64,000 nt of DNA from an uncultured Acetatifactor sp. (GTDB lineage: Bacteria > Bacillota > Clostridia > Lachnospirales > Lachnospiraceae): contig CAJTMX010000020.1 in NCBI GenBank assembly GCA_910577235.1, positions 18,585 through 82,584 of the forward strand, in the 5' to 3' direction. The translations under genes were made by a program, and so were the position numbers. Of the stretch, positions 1-8,866 are shown piece after piece (position 1 is the first letter of the stretch; each line of letters opens with the position of its first letter). The notes under the pieces were generated by a model. The model worked only from the letters and a program-made list of their open reading frames with translations. It ran no database searches and was not told where the DNA came from.

Positions 1-900
1 CAGAGAGGTTTCACGGAGATGCAGCTCTTGCAGCCGGAGACAGTGGGCAAGCTGATACTGGATGCCACGGGTGCCCAGGATTCCATGACGCTGGTGATGG
101 ATGAGAATCTATATCAGACCCAGCAGACGATCAACCAGGGATATCAGGAGATCGTGCATACACTGGAAACGGAGCTTAAAGAGGAAGGCGGACTGCAAAA
201 GACACTGGAAAGTCTGGAAAACAGTATTGACAGCCAGAAAGTACAGGAGCCCGGCGCGGCAGATATTCTTCGCCAGGAGCAGCCAGGTACAGACAGAGGG
301 CATGAAGACACCCGGGATCATAGTCACGGCCAGGACGTGACAGGGCAGGTCTTCTACCAGAATTATACTTCCCAGGCGCAGACTCAGGCTGTGACAGGGC
401 AGACAGGGGCAACGGCGTTCCCTTCGGGACCGGATTATGTACAGACACCGGATACCCAGCAGGTCATGAACCAGATTCTGGATTATATGAAAGTGTCCAT
501 GAGGCCGGAGGATACAGTACTGAACATGCAGCTGCATCCCGAGAATCTGGGAACATTGCACATTCAGATTTCGGCCAGAGAAGGCGTTATGACAGCGCAT
601 TTCACAGCTACGTCCGAGGCGGTCAAGACCGTTTTGGAGAATCAGATGGCAGTGCTGCGTGAGAATTTTGAACAACAGGATATCAAGGTGGACGCCATCG
701 AGGTCACTGTGGAGACGCACCAGTTTGAGAGCAATCTGGAACAGGGGCGGCAAAGAGGGGAAGAGGAACAGAGCAGAAAGCCCAGGAGAAGAAGGCTGGA
801 TGTAAGCGGCCTGGAGTCAGGGGAAGAGCTGGAAGAGCCGGATCAGATCGTTGCGGAGATGATGGCGGCGAACGGCAGTTCAGTGGACTATCTGGTATGA
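1..900 (+). CDS. fliK: Flagellar hook-length control protein FliK, 5' truncated by the window edge
   Basis: The frame is open to base 1 with no stop, so the N-terminus lies outside the window; the first internal ATG is at 19 but need not be the start. The C-terminal part, about residues 155-245 of the visible protein, has the Flg_hook pattern (MRPEDTVLNMQLHPENLG, then LHIQI and a helix beginning SEAVKTVLENQMAVLRE). FliK measures hook length and switches the export gate to filament substrates through FlhB. The middle is Gln/Thr-rich and low in complexity, as is usual for the ruler region, and the tail is basic then acidic. It sits 25 bases upstream of flgD, the standard order. Assignment is firm; only the missing 5' end is uncertain. 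Confidence 0.9.
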   Translation, partial: QRGFTEMQLLQPETVGKLILDATGAQDSMTLVMDENLYQTQQTINQGYQEIVHTLETELKEEGGLQKTLESLENSIDSQKVQEPGAADILRQEQPGTDRGHEDTRDHSHGQDVTGQVFYQNYTSQAQTQAVTGQTGATAFPSGPDYVQTPDTQQVMNQILDYMKVSMRPEDTVLNMQLHPENLGTLHIQISAREGVMTAHFTATSEAVKTVLENQMAVLRENFEQQDIKVDAIEVTVETHQFESNLEQGRQRGEEEQSRKPRRRRLDVSGLESGEELEEPDQIVAEMMAANGSSVDYLV

Positions 901-925
901 TCAGTGAAAGGAAAGGAGTGAGAAT

Positions 926-1669
926 ATGAGTTTAGTAGCACCGGTAGAAGACGGGAAGATCGTGGAGACATCCTCCGAGAGTTCCCTTAAAAGAGCGAAG
1001 AAGAGCTCCGAGAACGGTATGGATAAAGACGCGTTTTTGCAGCTGTTGGTGGCGCAGATGAAGTATCAGGACCCTCTGGAGCCCACATCAAATACAGAGT
1101 TTGTGTCCCAGTACGCGCAATTCTCCCAGGTGGAGCAGTTGCAGAATATGGCAGGCAGCATGGATCTGCAGAGAGCCGGATCACTGGTGGGCCAGATGGT
1201 GAGAGTGAAGACTACCAACACCAGCGGCGACACCAATTTTGTGGAAGGCAAGGTTGACTATGTAGCCTATGAGAACGGCAAGGCGTATGTGTCTATCCAA
1301 GGAAATCTGTACTCTATTGACGATCTGGACACCGTAGCGGACAAAGACTATCTGGAAGCATACGATATGGCAATCGAATGGATCGGCACCCTGAATAAGT
1401 TGCCCAGCGTTGCCAATGTCTCTCTGGATGAGGCGAAGGACATCGACAAGCTGAAAGCGGATTATGACAAGATGACCGATTATCAGAAGTCCTTTATCGC
1501 CAGCGAAAAGGTGAAAGACTTAAACGCCTACGTGGAGAGAATAAAAGAGCTGCGCGAGCTCGCGGAGAAAGAGGAAGGCGTAGATAAGCCTGAAGGCGGG
1601 GATGATGTGGAGGACACAGACAAGACCGAGGGCTCAGACGGGACGGATGACACGCAGACCACAGAGTAA
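926..1669 (+). CDS. flgD: Flagellar hook cap (scaffolding) protein FlgD with an extra C-terminal module
   Basis: FlgD caps the growing hook and is needed for FlgE polymerisation. The conserved N-terminal block is clear at about residues 33-75 (KDAFLQLLVAQMKYQDPLEP, then SQYAQFSQVEQLQNM). It is followed by a short tudor-like beta region (about 90-145, VEGKVDYVAYENGKAYVSI) as in the short Gram-positive FlgD. Odd: about 100 further residues follow, first a helical stretch (SLDEAKDIDKLKADYDKMTD, then QKSFIASEKVKDLNAYVERI) resembling helical modules of Gram-positive surface proteins, then an acidic Asp/Glu/Thr tail. The total of 247 aa is longer than the roughly 140 aa Bacillus form. AGGAAAGGAG precedes the ATG. 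It lies between fliK and the TIGR02530 gene. Confidence 0.93.
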   Translation: MSLVAPVEDGKIVETSSESSLKRAKKSSENGMDKDAFLQLLVAQMKYQDPLEPTSNTEFVSQYAQFSQVEQLQNMAGSMDLQRAGSLVGQMVRVKTTNTSGDTNFVEGKVDYVAYENGKAYVSIQGNLYSIDDLDTVADKDYLEAYDMAIEWIGTLNKLPSVANVSLDEAKDIDKLKADYDKMTDYQKSFIASEKVKDLNAYVERIKELRELAEKEEGVDKPEGGDDVEDTDKTEGSDGTDDTQTTE

Positions 1670-1715
1670 AAGGCAGGCAGGGCCATACAGGCAGAAAGGA
1701 TAAGGGAAGGATGAT

Positions 1716-2111
1716 ATGAGAATACAGGATTCTGAATTCCTGACTGCGCTGCAGCTGCAAGAATCGGCCACAAGCCGACGGACCGTTTCCAGGCAGAACC
1801 TGACCGGAGAAGGGTTTTCTTTTCAGGAGGTATTGCAGAAGAAGGTTCTGGCCGATGATAACCTGAGATTTTCCAAGCATGCCAGTGCGAGACTCAGACA
1901 GCGGGGTATTGACTTGACGGACGGGCAGCTGGAGAGACTGATGGATGGAACCAGAAAGGCGGGACAAAAGGGGATCAAGGATTCTCTGGTGATAGTGGAT
2001 GAACTGGCGTTTATCGTCAATATTCCCAACAGCACAGTAGTCACTGCCATGGACAGCAAGGATGCAGTCGAGAACATATTTACCAATATTGACGGAGCCG
2101 TGATTATGTAG
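1716..2111 (+). CDS. Flagellar operon protein of the TIGR02530 type
   Basis: A 131 aa protein whose C-terminal two thirds (about residues 48-131) carries the pattern I recognise for TIGR02530 flagellar operon proteins: FSKHASARLRQRGIDLTDGQ near residue 50, then a short beta-rich region ending NIPNSTVVTAMD. Members are found only in flagellar operons between flgD and flgE, exactly the position here. Molecular function is not established; a role in hook assembly is inferred from position. GGAAGGATGAT precedes the ATG. Confidence 0.8.
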   Translation: MRIQDSEFLTALQLQESATSRRTVSRQNLTGEGFSFQEVLQKKVLADDNLRFSKHASARLRQRGIDLTDGQLERLMDGTRKAGQKGIKDSLVIVDELAFIVNIPNSTVVTAMDSKDAVENIFTNIDGAVIM

Positions 2112-2193
2112 CCGGACCTTAACGGAGGCGAATATCTCCCGAATGACAGAGGGAGAAGGCAAAGTCAACCAAAAACAGGAGGTCATTTTAACT

Positions 2194-3957
2194 ATGATGA
2201 GATCACTTTATTCTGGAGTGTCCGGACTGAAGACACACCAGGTCAAGATGGACGTAATCGGTAATAACATTGCCAACGTAAACACAACGGCATATAAGTC
2301 CAGTTCTATCACGTTTAACGCTCTGATGAGCCAGACAACCAAGAGAGCCAGCGGTCCCAACGCGCTGACCGGCGTGGGCGGTACCAACGCCAGACAGATC
2401 GGTCTGGGCGTTAAGAGCGGCGCTATCAACACCAATATCACCGGGCAGGGTTCCAGCCAGTCTACCGGCAACCCCTTTGATATCATGATCACCGGTGAAG
2501 CTTTCTTTGTGGTGAATAACGGCGTATCTAACTTTTTTACCAGAGACGGTTCTTTTTATGTGGACGGCGGCGGTAATCTGGCCATGACCAGCACCGGCTA
2601 CAATGTCATGGGCTGGCAGGTGGATGAGCAGACTGGCAATATCAAGAAGGATACGGTTACGGCATTGCGTATCATGAACGAAGCCAATATGACATATCCT
2701 CCCGAGGCGACTTCTCAGGCCCATATCAGCGGCGTTATCGACAGCAATGACACGGATGTTACAAGCCCCAACGGCAAGTCCATGAATCTGAACTTCTTTG
2801 ACGCGCTGGGATATAGCTATACGGCCAAGCTGGTGATGAAACAGTCCGACAATCCTCATGTGTTCAGCCTGGAGCTGGATAGGATTCTGGATTCCACAGG
2901 CAAGGATATCAGGGATAACGAGGGAAATACCATTGATGTCAAAGATTTGGTTAAGCTGTCTGACATTCCCAGAAGTCTGGCAAAGAAGACCACGCTTGGC
3001 ATGGATACCACAGCTTACGCCTGGGATGGCAATCAGCTCAAGACCGCTACCACTCCGGCTACTACGCTGGCAGATCTGACAACCATGTTCGATGCGAACG
3101 GAGAATTAAACGATCTGACAGCTACATGTTTCACAGAGAACGGTGTGACAGTCACTGTAGGAGAGGCGATTGACAATATTGCCAAGGCCCACGGATTTGA
3201 AGGCTCTACGGATGAGTTCCTCAAGCTGGCTATGGAAGATCCCAATAACCCGGGACAGTATGTGAAGATGTCACAGCTGCTGAACAACGCGGTAAAGGGC
3301 GGTACTCCCGCGTTCCCTCTGCTGGATACCACCAACACCAGCGTGGAGATGGACGGTATGGTGTTTGACGGTATCATCGTTAACTACAACGCCGATACCG
3401 GTAAATTTAACGGCATCAATGTTGAGAATCCGGCGCAGAGTACGTTTATGCTGAACTTCAGCTCTCTGGGTGGCAATTTCTCCGATATCAAGGTGGATAT
3501 GTCTCAGAGTTCCAACTATGATAAGAAGGGAACTTCCACAATAAGCGCCGACAAGGGTGACATTTCTCCTAACAAGCTGGGAACCGGACGCAGACTTGGA
3601 GAGATGATCGGTCTGACCGTTCAGGACAACGGCATGATCTACGCGACATATGACAGCGGTATGACCAAGCTGCTGGGTCAGATCGCGACGGCTATGTTTG
3701 CCAATGCCTCCGGTCTGGAGAAGAACGGCGATAACCTGTATTCCGCTACTTTGAACTCCGGCGAGTTCGATGGCATCGGCGTAGATATCACTGCGGACGG
3801 CGGATACATGACCACCGGTCAGCTGGAGATGAGTAATGTGGATCTGTCCTCTGAGTTTACGGAGATGATCACCACACAGAGAGGTTTCCAGGCAAACAGC
3901 CGTATCATCACTGTATCCGATACGCTGCTGGAAGAGCTTACCAATCTGAAGAGATAA
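2194..3957 (+). CDS. flgE: Flagellar hook protein FlgE
   Basis: The structural subunit of the hook, exported by the flagellar type III system. The N-terminus MMRSLYSGVSGLKTHQVKMD, followed by VIGNNIANVNT, is the rod/hook signature; the C-terminus (QLEMSNVDLSSEFTEMITTQ, then RGFQANSRIITVSDTLLEEL) is the conserved D0 helix. At 587 aa it is longer than enteric FlgE, with the extra length in the surface-exposed middle, which is normal for Firmicutes. The open frame extends upstream to an ATG at 2143, but AGGAGG at 2177-2182 and the family N-terminus fix the start at the tandem ATGs 2194/2197. A hairpin follows the gene before flbD. Confidence 0.96.
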   Translation: MMRSLYSGVSGLKTHQVKMDVIGNNIANVNTTAYKSSSITFNALMSQTTKRASGPNALTGVGGTNARQIGLGVKSGAINTNITGQGSSQSTGNPFDIMITGEAFFVVNNGVSNFFTRDGSFYVDGGGNLAMTSTGYNVMGWQVDEQTGNIKKDTVTALRIMNEANMTYPPEATSQAHISGVIDSNDTDVTSPNGKSMNLNFFDALGYSYTAKLVMKQSDNPHVFSLELDRILDSTGKDIRDNEGNTIDVKDLVKLSDIPRSLAKKTTLGMDTTAYAWDGNQLKTATTPATTLADLTTMFDANGELNDLTATCFTENGVTVTVGEAIDNIAKAHGFEGSTDEFLKLAMEDPNNPGQYVKMSQLLNNAVKGGTPAFPLLDTTNTSVEMDGMVFDGIIVNYNADTGKFNGINVENPAQSTFMLNFSSLGGNFSDIKVDMSQSSNYDKKGTSTISADKGDISPNKLGTGRRLGEMIGLTVQDNGMIYATYDSGMTKLLGQIATAMFANASGLEKNGDNLYSATLNSGEFDGIGVDITADGGYMTTGQLEMSNVDLSSEFTEMITTQRGFQANSRIITVSDTLLEELTNLKR

Positions 3958-3992
3958 TGAATGTGGTCATGAAGTAATTTAATAGGCAATAT

Positions 3993-4029
3993 AAAGGGGC
4001 TGTGTGCCAGACGTGGTACACACCCCTTT
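3993..4029 (+). other. Intercistronic stem-loop between flgE and flbD
   Basis: AAAGGGG (3993-3999) and TGTGTGCCA (4001-4009) pair with TGGTACACA (4014-4022) and CCCCTTT (4023-4029), with one bulged C, one G-T pair and a four-base loop. No T-tract follows (next bases GAATTG), so it does not look like a classical terminator. In an operon it could protect the very abundant flgE mRNA from 3' decay or act as a processing site; that role is inferred. Confidence 0.7.
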
Positions 4030-4059
4030 GAATTGTGTCATAAAGGGAGCGCTACAGTT

Positions 4060-4248
4060 ATGATTGAGGTGACGAAACTAAGCGGGCAAAAAATTCTTGT
4101 GAACCCGGATTTGCTGGAAATAGTGGAAGAAACGCCGGATACGGTGGTTACCCTAACAACTGGAAAAAAAATAATTGTAAAAGAAAGTAGACAAGAGATA
4201 AAAAATCTAGTAAAATCATATAGAAAGGATATTTTTGCAGGTACATAA
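4060..4248 (+). CDS. flbD: Flagellar protein FlbD (short conserved form)
   Basis: A 62 aa protein matching the small FlbD family found next to flgE and motA in spirochaetes and Firmicutes: MIEVTKLSGQKILVNPDLLE at the start and a beta-rich middle (VVTLTTGKKIIVKES). The biochemical role is not well defined; it is unrelated to the Caulobacter regulator of the same name. The frame runs upstream to 4033, but the family N-terminus begins at ATG 4060, with AAAGGGAG upstream. AT-richer codon use than its neighbours is visible towards its 3' end. Confidence 0.87.
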   Translation: MIEVTKLSGQKILVNPDLLEIVEETPDTVVTLTTGKKIIVKESRQEIKNLVKSYRKDIFAGT

Positions 4249-4275
4249 GTCTACGCAAAAAGTTAGGTGATTGTT

Positions 4276-5064
4276 GTGGATATAGCTTCTCTAATTGGAA
4301 TTATAATGGGTTTCCTGATGCTGGTATACGGTATCATCTCCAACCACGCGGATGTAATGACTTATCTGAACTTTCCATCGGCAATTATTACTTTCGGAGG
4401 TGCGCTTTTTGCCACAATGCTCAGCTACTCCATGCAAGACTTCTTAAACGGTCTTAAGAGTGTAAAGCTGGTGTTTAAGACTTCGGCGATGAACACTTCG
4501 GAGATGATAAAGAGCATTATTGATCTGTCGAATGTGGCGCGTAAGGAAGGTTTGTTGTCCCTGGAGGAAGCAGCGGCTGATCTGGATGAACCCTTTCTGA
4601 AAAAGGGCATCCTTTTGATCGTGGACGGCACAGACCCGGACCTGGTGCGAGGCATCATGGAAACGGAGCTTGTAAGTATAGAGTCCCGGCACAGGACGGT
4701 TATCGGTTTCTGGGATGCACTGGCTGCCATGGGTCCTGCCTGGGGTATGATCGGTACGCTGGTAGGTCTGGTAAACATGTTGAACAACATGAGTGATCCC
4801 AGCAGAATCGGCGGAGATATGGCGGTGGCGTTGATCACCACGCTGTACGGTTCCGTGCTGGCCAACTGGCTGTGTACTCCTGTGGCCGGTAAATTAAAAG
4901 CGCAGAACGCGCAGGAAATGCAGCTCAAGGAGATCATGGTGGAGGGCCTTCTGTCCATTCAGGCAGGAGAGAACCCCCGTGTCATTGAGGAAAAGCTGAA
5001 GTCCTTCCTGGCCCCCAAAGAGAGGGCAACCGCGGGAGGAGATGAGGCAGGAGGTGAAGAATAA
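4276..5064 (+). CDS. motA: Flagellar stator protein MotA
   Basis: The inner-membrane stator subunit that, with MotB, couples ion flow to rotor torque. Four hydrophobic segments are visible, two near the N-terminus (IASLIGIIMGFLMLVYGI and ITFGGALFATMLS) and two around residues 145-200. The segment GFWDALAAMGPAWGMIGTLV is the family signature. The cytoplasmic loop between helices 2 and 3 carries the charged rotor-facing residues. I prefer the GTG at 4276, six bases after AGGTG; a GTG at 4267 is in frame. Stop and motB start overlap (TAATG). Placement of motAB inside the fla/che operon is typical of Lachnospiraceae rather than Bacillus. Confidence 0.94.
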   Translation: MDIASLIGIIMGFLMLVYGIISNHADVMTYLNFPSAIITFGGALFATMLSYSMQDFLNGLKSVKLVFKTSAMNTSEMIKSIIDLSNVARKEGLLSLEEAAADLDEPFLKKGILLIVDGTDPDLVRGIMETELVSIESRHRTVIGFWDALAAMGPAWGMIGTLVGLVNMLNNMSDPSRIGGDMAVALITTLYGSVLANWLCTPVAGKLKAQNAQEMQLKEIMVEGLLSIQAGENPRVIEEKLKSFLAPKERATAGGDEAGGEE

Positions 5065-5906
5065 TGGCAAAACGTAAGCCGGAAGATCCACCTGCCGGGC
5101 TGGCGCCATGGATGGCTACATTCAGTGACTTGATGAATCTGCTGCTGTGTTTCTTTGTGTTGCTGTTTTCCATGTCGTCCATCAGTGAGGACAAATTTAA
5201 CGAATTTGTTGCCTCCATGTCCTCCGCGTTCAGTATTTTGGACGGGGGAGCCACAGCCATAGGCGACGGCATACTGATCAGCAACGGTGTCAGCCAACTC
5301 AATGAACTGGATCAATATATCAACAGTACCGGTAAGAATGCGGACAGCGATACCACATCCGATCAATTTGAGCAGTTTGAAGCCAATGGAGACGCTCAGG
5401 AGGAACTTTTTCAGAGACTCCAGGAGGCCCTGGAGGAACAGGACCTGAGGGAGAATGAGGAGAAGGCGGAGCGCATTTTGGAGGACATAAACGAGAACAG
5501 TCTGGGCGACCAGATCGAAGTGAATTTCACCTCGGAATATGTTCTGCTGTCTTTAAAAGGTGCCTTTTTGTTTGATTCGGGTAAGGCCGCGATCAGGGAC
5601 GAGGCAACGGGTGCTCTGGACCATGTGGGCGCGATTTTGGAAAGATATGCGGGGAGCATCATCGAGATTGAGGGACATACGGACAATGTGCCCATGCACA
5701 GCGCGCAGTATGCCAACAACAATGAACTCAGCAGCGCCAGAGCGTTATCCGTATTTGATTATCTGTTGGAGCACAGCTCTTTGAACCCGGCCATGATAAA
5801 GCATTCGGGGCGTGGAGAGTATGTGCCGGTAGCCGACAATGGTACGGATGCCGGCAGGGCGAAAAACCGAAGGGTTGAGATTAGGATTTATAATTCACCT
5901 GTTTAG
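5064..5906 (+). CDS. motB: Flagellar stator protein MotB
   Basis: The peptidoglycan-anchored stator subunit. A single N-terminal membrane helix (about residues 15-38) contains the ion-carrying Asp in FSDLMNLLLCFFVLLFSMSS. A linker with acidic coiled-coil character follows, then a C-terminal OmpA-like domain (about 170-280) with IEGHTDNVPMH and a final RAKNRRVEIRI that bind peptidoglycan. Length 280 aa is normal. The start overlaps the motA stop and is preceded by GGAGGTGA. H+ versus Na+ specificity cannot be read safely. Confidence 0.95.
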   Translation: MAKRKPEDPPAGLAPWMATFSDLMNLLLCFFVLLFSMSSISEDKFNEFVASMSSAFSILDGGATAIGDGILISNGVSQLNELDQYINSTGKNADSDTTSDQFEQFEANGDAQEELFQRLQEALEEQDLRENEEKAERILEDINENSLGDQIEVNFTSEYVLLSLKGAFLFDSGKAAIRDEATGALDHVGAILERYAGSIIEIEGHTDNVPMHSAQYANNNELSSARALSVFDYLLEHSSLNPAMIKHSGRGEYVPVADNGTDAGRAKNRRVEIRIYNSPV

Positions 5907-5935
5907 TATATAGAGAAGAAGGGACGGTTTTTGCA

Positions 5936-6463
5936 ATGAAGAAGAATCTACTGTCAGTATTAGTACTGGCCCTTGTGCTGGTAAATGTGATCTTATCAGC
6001 GGTGATGATGTTCAGTGTGCTGAGCACCAACAAAAAGACGGCGGCTCTGGTAAACAGTGTAGCGTCCATCCTGAGTCTGGAGACGGAAAAGACCGGAGAG
6101 GAGGAGCAGAAAGAAGTTCCCATGTCCGATCTGGCTTTCTGGAATCTGGAAGGTAAGATGACAATCCCTCTGAGAAACGAGGAGGGGGACGATGGTAAAC
6201 CGCACTTTATTGTCCTTGACGGCGTGGCATTCTCTATGAATACCAAAGAGAAAGGCTATAAGACCTATGGCGAGGATGTGATCGCGGGCAACTATGCCAG
6301 CGTAATCAAGGATCAGATTACCAGTATAGTGAGCGAGCATACCATCGAGGAATGTACCAACGATTTTGATTCCATCAAGGATGAGATATTGAAAGAAGTG
6401 AAGACTCTGTTTGACAAAGATTTTATATATGGCATAGCGATCAGCGGCAGACAGGTACAGTAA
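5936..6463 (+). CDS. fliL: Flagellar basal body-associated protein FliL
   Basis: A 175 aa single-pass membrane protein (hydrophobic residues about 5-28) with a short linker and an extracytoplasmic domain. Position (motB-fliL-fliM), size and the C-terminal pattern, including IKDEILKEVKTLFDKDFIYG, fit FliL, which surrounds or stabilises the stator. Sequence conservation in this family is low, so the call rests partly on gene order. Confidence 0.87.
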   Translation: MKKNLLSVLVLALVLVNVILSAVMMFSVLSTNKKTAALVNSVASILSLETEKTGEEEQKEVPMSDLAFWNLEGKMTIPLRNEEGDDGKPHFIVLDGVAFSMNTKEKGYKTYGEDVIAGNYASVIKDQITSIVSEHTIEECTNDFDSIKDEILKEVKTLFDKDFIYGIAISGRQVQ

Positions 6464-6505
6464 TCGCCTCCATCAGAGGATAGAGCAGACTGGAGGTGAG
6501 AAGAT

Positions 6506-7486
6506 TTGGGCGAGGTATTATCGCAAAATGAAATAGATAACCTGTTGGCAGCGTTGTCGGCGGGCGAATTGGACGTAGATAAGATACAGGATGAAGAGGA
6601 AAAGCAGGTTAAAAACTATGATTTTAACCGCCCGGCTAAGTTTTCCAAGGAACATCTGCGGACACTGGAGATTATTTACGAGCATTATGGCAGACTGATT
6701 TCCACCAATCTGCCTGTATATTTGCGCAAGAACGTGCAGATATCGGTTTCCAGTTCCGAGACGGTTACTTTTTCGGAGTTTATCAATGCGTTATCTAATC
6801 CGGTTATACTCGGTATATTGAATTTTCAGCCGCTTAATGGTAATATCATAGTGGAGCTGTCCACGAATCTGGGATATGCCATGATCGACCGTATGTTGGG
6901 CGGTAGCGGCGTGCCTCTTGAGAAGAGCAGAGGCTTTTCTGAGATAGAGATGACCATTATCGAAAAGATGATGGTGCTGTTCACGCAGTTGATGCGTGAT
7001 CCATGGAAAAATGTAATAGAGTTGTCACCAATGCTGAGCAGACTGGAGACGAATCCGCAGTTTGCGCAGATAGTGACCCCCACAGATATGACGGCTATTG
7101 TCACGCTGAATATGAAAATCGGCGATGTGGAGGGATATATTAATGTTTGTCTCCCGTTCCCCACGTTGGAGGACATTATGGATAAGCTGAATACCAAGTA
7201 TTGGTATTCGACCATGCAGGAAAACAAGGACCAGAATTACGAGGAATACATAGAGACCTTGATCCGTAAGGTAGATATACCTGTAAAAGCGGTGCTTGGA
7301 AAGAGCAGTATTTCTGTATCGGATTTTCTGGGACTGCAGGTGGGAGACTGTATCCGGCTGAATACCAAGGTAGACAGCGAGATGGATGTATATGTGGGAA
7401 ATATCAAGAAATTTACAGCACTTCCCGGTGCCAGTAACGATATCTACGCAGTGCGGGTCACTACGGTGCTCCACGAAGATGAGTAG
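6506..7486 (+). CDS. fliM: Flagellar motor switch protein FliM
   Basis: The C-ring protein that receives CheY-P and sets the direction of rotation. The N-terminal LSQNEIDNLLAAL (about residues 5-17) is the CheY-binding peptide. The middle domain (about 40-230) is CheC-like with GGSGVPLEKSRGFSEIE, and the C-terminal SpoA domain (about 250-320) matches FliN. It is 326 aa, normal length, and initiates at TTG after GGAGGTGAGAAGAT. It is followed by fliY, its C-ring partner. Confidence 0.96.
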   Translation: MGEVLSQNEIDNLLAALSAGELDVDKIQDEEEKQVKNYDFNRPAKFSKEHLRTLEIIYEHYGRLISTNLPVYLRKNVQISVSSSETVTFSEFINALSNPVILGILNFQPLNGNIIVELSTNLGYAMIDRMLGGSGVPLEKSRGFSEIEMTIIEKMMVLFTQLMRDPWKNVIELSPMLSRLETNPQFAQIVTPTDMTAIVTLNMKIGDVEGYINVCLPFPTLEDIMDKLNTKYWYSTMQENKDQNYEEYIETLIRKVDIPVKAVLGKSSISVSDFLGLQVGDCIRLNTKVDSEMDVYVGNIKKFTALPGASNDIYAVRVTTVLHEDE

Positions 7487-7543
7487 CCGGAAAGGGCTTT
7501 AGGAAAAAAGAGCTGCCGTCAGGGCAGCAGAATGGAGGAAGAC

Positions 7544-8836
7544 ATGGAAGGAGATGGAATGCTGTCGCAGGACGAGATCAACGCCCTGTTAAATGGTATG
7601 GATCTGTCTGCTGGCGGTGATGACGGCGATGTTTCTGCAGACTCCGGTTCCAGTGTCGCAAGCAGTGATGTGGAGCCTGTGGATGACACTCTGTTGTCGG
7701 AGGTAGAGAAAGACGCGATCGGTGAAGTAGCCAATATCAGTATGGGATCATCGGCAACTACTCTCTATTCGCTGGTCAACCAGAAAGTAAATATTACCAC
7801 TCCTGTGGTATCTCTGGCCAGATGGAAAAGCATGCTTGACGAATATGAAAGGCCTTGTGTATTTATACAGATTAAGTATACGCAGGGACTGGACGGCACC
7901 AACATTCTGGTATTGAAAGACAGGGATGTAAAGATCATTACCGACCTGATGATGGGTGGTGACGGTACTAACGCAGATGAGGGAGAGATTTCGGAGCTGC
8001 ATCTGAGCGCGATCTCAGAAGCCATGAATCAGATGATGGGATCATCGGCCACATCACTCTCCACAATGCTTGGAACGATGATCGATATCAGCCCGCCGGA
8101 CGCTAATCTGCTGGACCTGGCGGATTATGCGGACGGATCGGAACTGTCACCGTTTTTGGGCGGCACCTTTGTCAAAGTCAGATTCTCCATGCAGATAGGC
8201 GATCTGGTAGACAGTAATATCATGCAGCTGTACCCTATTGAATTTGCCAAGAGGATTGTGGACACTTTCATCGGGGCACAGATGGGAGGCCCCGAACCGG
8301 CACCTGCAACGGCTCCCGCGCCCACACCTGCACCTGCCCCCGCACCTGCTCAGGTGCCCGATATGAGTATGCAGCCTCAGATGATGGGAGCAATGCAGCC
8401 TGATATGGGCATGAATCCCCAGATGATGGGTATGAATCCTCAGATGATGGGTATGAATCCTCAAATGATGGGTATGCAGCCTCAGATGATGGGCATGAAT
8501 CCTCAGATGATGGGTTATAACCCCTATGGGCAGATGCCGAGTGTGAATGTACAGCCGGCACAGTTCCAGAACTTCTCGGGTAATGTGTCAGCCATGCCCA
8601 GCAACGAGAATATCGGGCTGATCATGGATGTGCCGTTGGAGGTCACTGTAGAACTGGGCAGAACCACTAAGTCTATTTCGGACATTTTGGATTTCTCGCC
8701 GGGTACGATCATAGAACTTAACCGGATTGCCGGTGAACCCATAGACGTACTGGTAAACGGTAAGTTTGTAGCAAAGGGCGAGGTCGTAGTGATAGAAGAA
8801 TGTTTTGGTATCAAAGTTACCGAAATCATTAAATAA
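7544..8836 (+). CDS. fliY: Flagellar motor switch phosphatase FliY (CheC-like plus FliN domain)
   Basis: FliY replaces FliN in Firmicutes: it builds the C-ring and dephosphorylates CheY-P. The order is an N-terminal FliM-like peptide (MLSQDEINALLNGM), a CheC-type domain with both helices containing the E..N active-site pairs (EVANISMGSSATTL and EAMNQMMGSSATSLS), a Pro/Ala linker, a Met-rich tandem repeat, and a C-terminal SpoA domain (PLEVTVELGRTTKSISDIL). Starts are ambiguous: ATGs at 7532, 7544 and 7559. I chose 7544, five bases after GGAGG, which gives the usual short lead-in to the LSQDE peptide. The linker repeat is unusual. A small hairpin at 7512-7528 precedes the gene. Confidence 0.93.
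   Translation: MEGDGMLSQDEINALLNGMDLSAGGDDGDVSADSGSSVASSDVEPVDDTLLSEVEKDAIGEVANISMGSSATTLYSLVNQKVNITTPVVSLARWKSMLDEYERPCVFIQIKYTQGLDGTNILVLKDRDVKIITDLMMGGDGTNADEGEISELHLSAISEAMNQMMGSSATSLSTMLGTMIDISPPDANLLDLADYADGSELSPFLGGTFVKVRFSMQIGDLVDSNIMQLYPIEFAKRIVDTFIGAQMGGPEPAPATAPAPTPAPAPAPAQVPDMSMQPQMMGAMQPDMGMNPQMMGMNPQMMGMNPQMMGMQPQMMGMNPQMMGYNPYGQMPSVNVQPAQFQNFSGNVSAMPSNENIGLIMDVPLEVTVELGRTTKSISDILDFSPGTIIELNRIAGEPIDVLVNGKFVAKGEVVVIEECFGIKVTEIIK
8411..8515 (+). repeat. Five 21-base tandem repeats inside fliY
   Basis: Five in-frame 21-base units encode (M)N/QPQMMG: 8411-8431, 8432-8452, 8453-8473, 8474-8494 (Q for N) and 8495-8515. A related but degenerate unit lies just upstream. They sit in the flexible linker between the CheC-like and SpoA domains. 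Near-identical units imply recent copy-number change by slippage. Confidence 0.9.
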
Positions 8837-8866
8837 TTAAAGATATCACAGAAAATGGAGGAAGAT

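Noticed and set aside
7512..7528. A terminator between fliM and fliY
   Set aside because: The stem is only six pairs and no T-run follows; operon continuity is clear.
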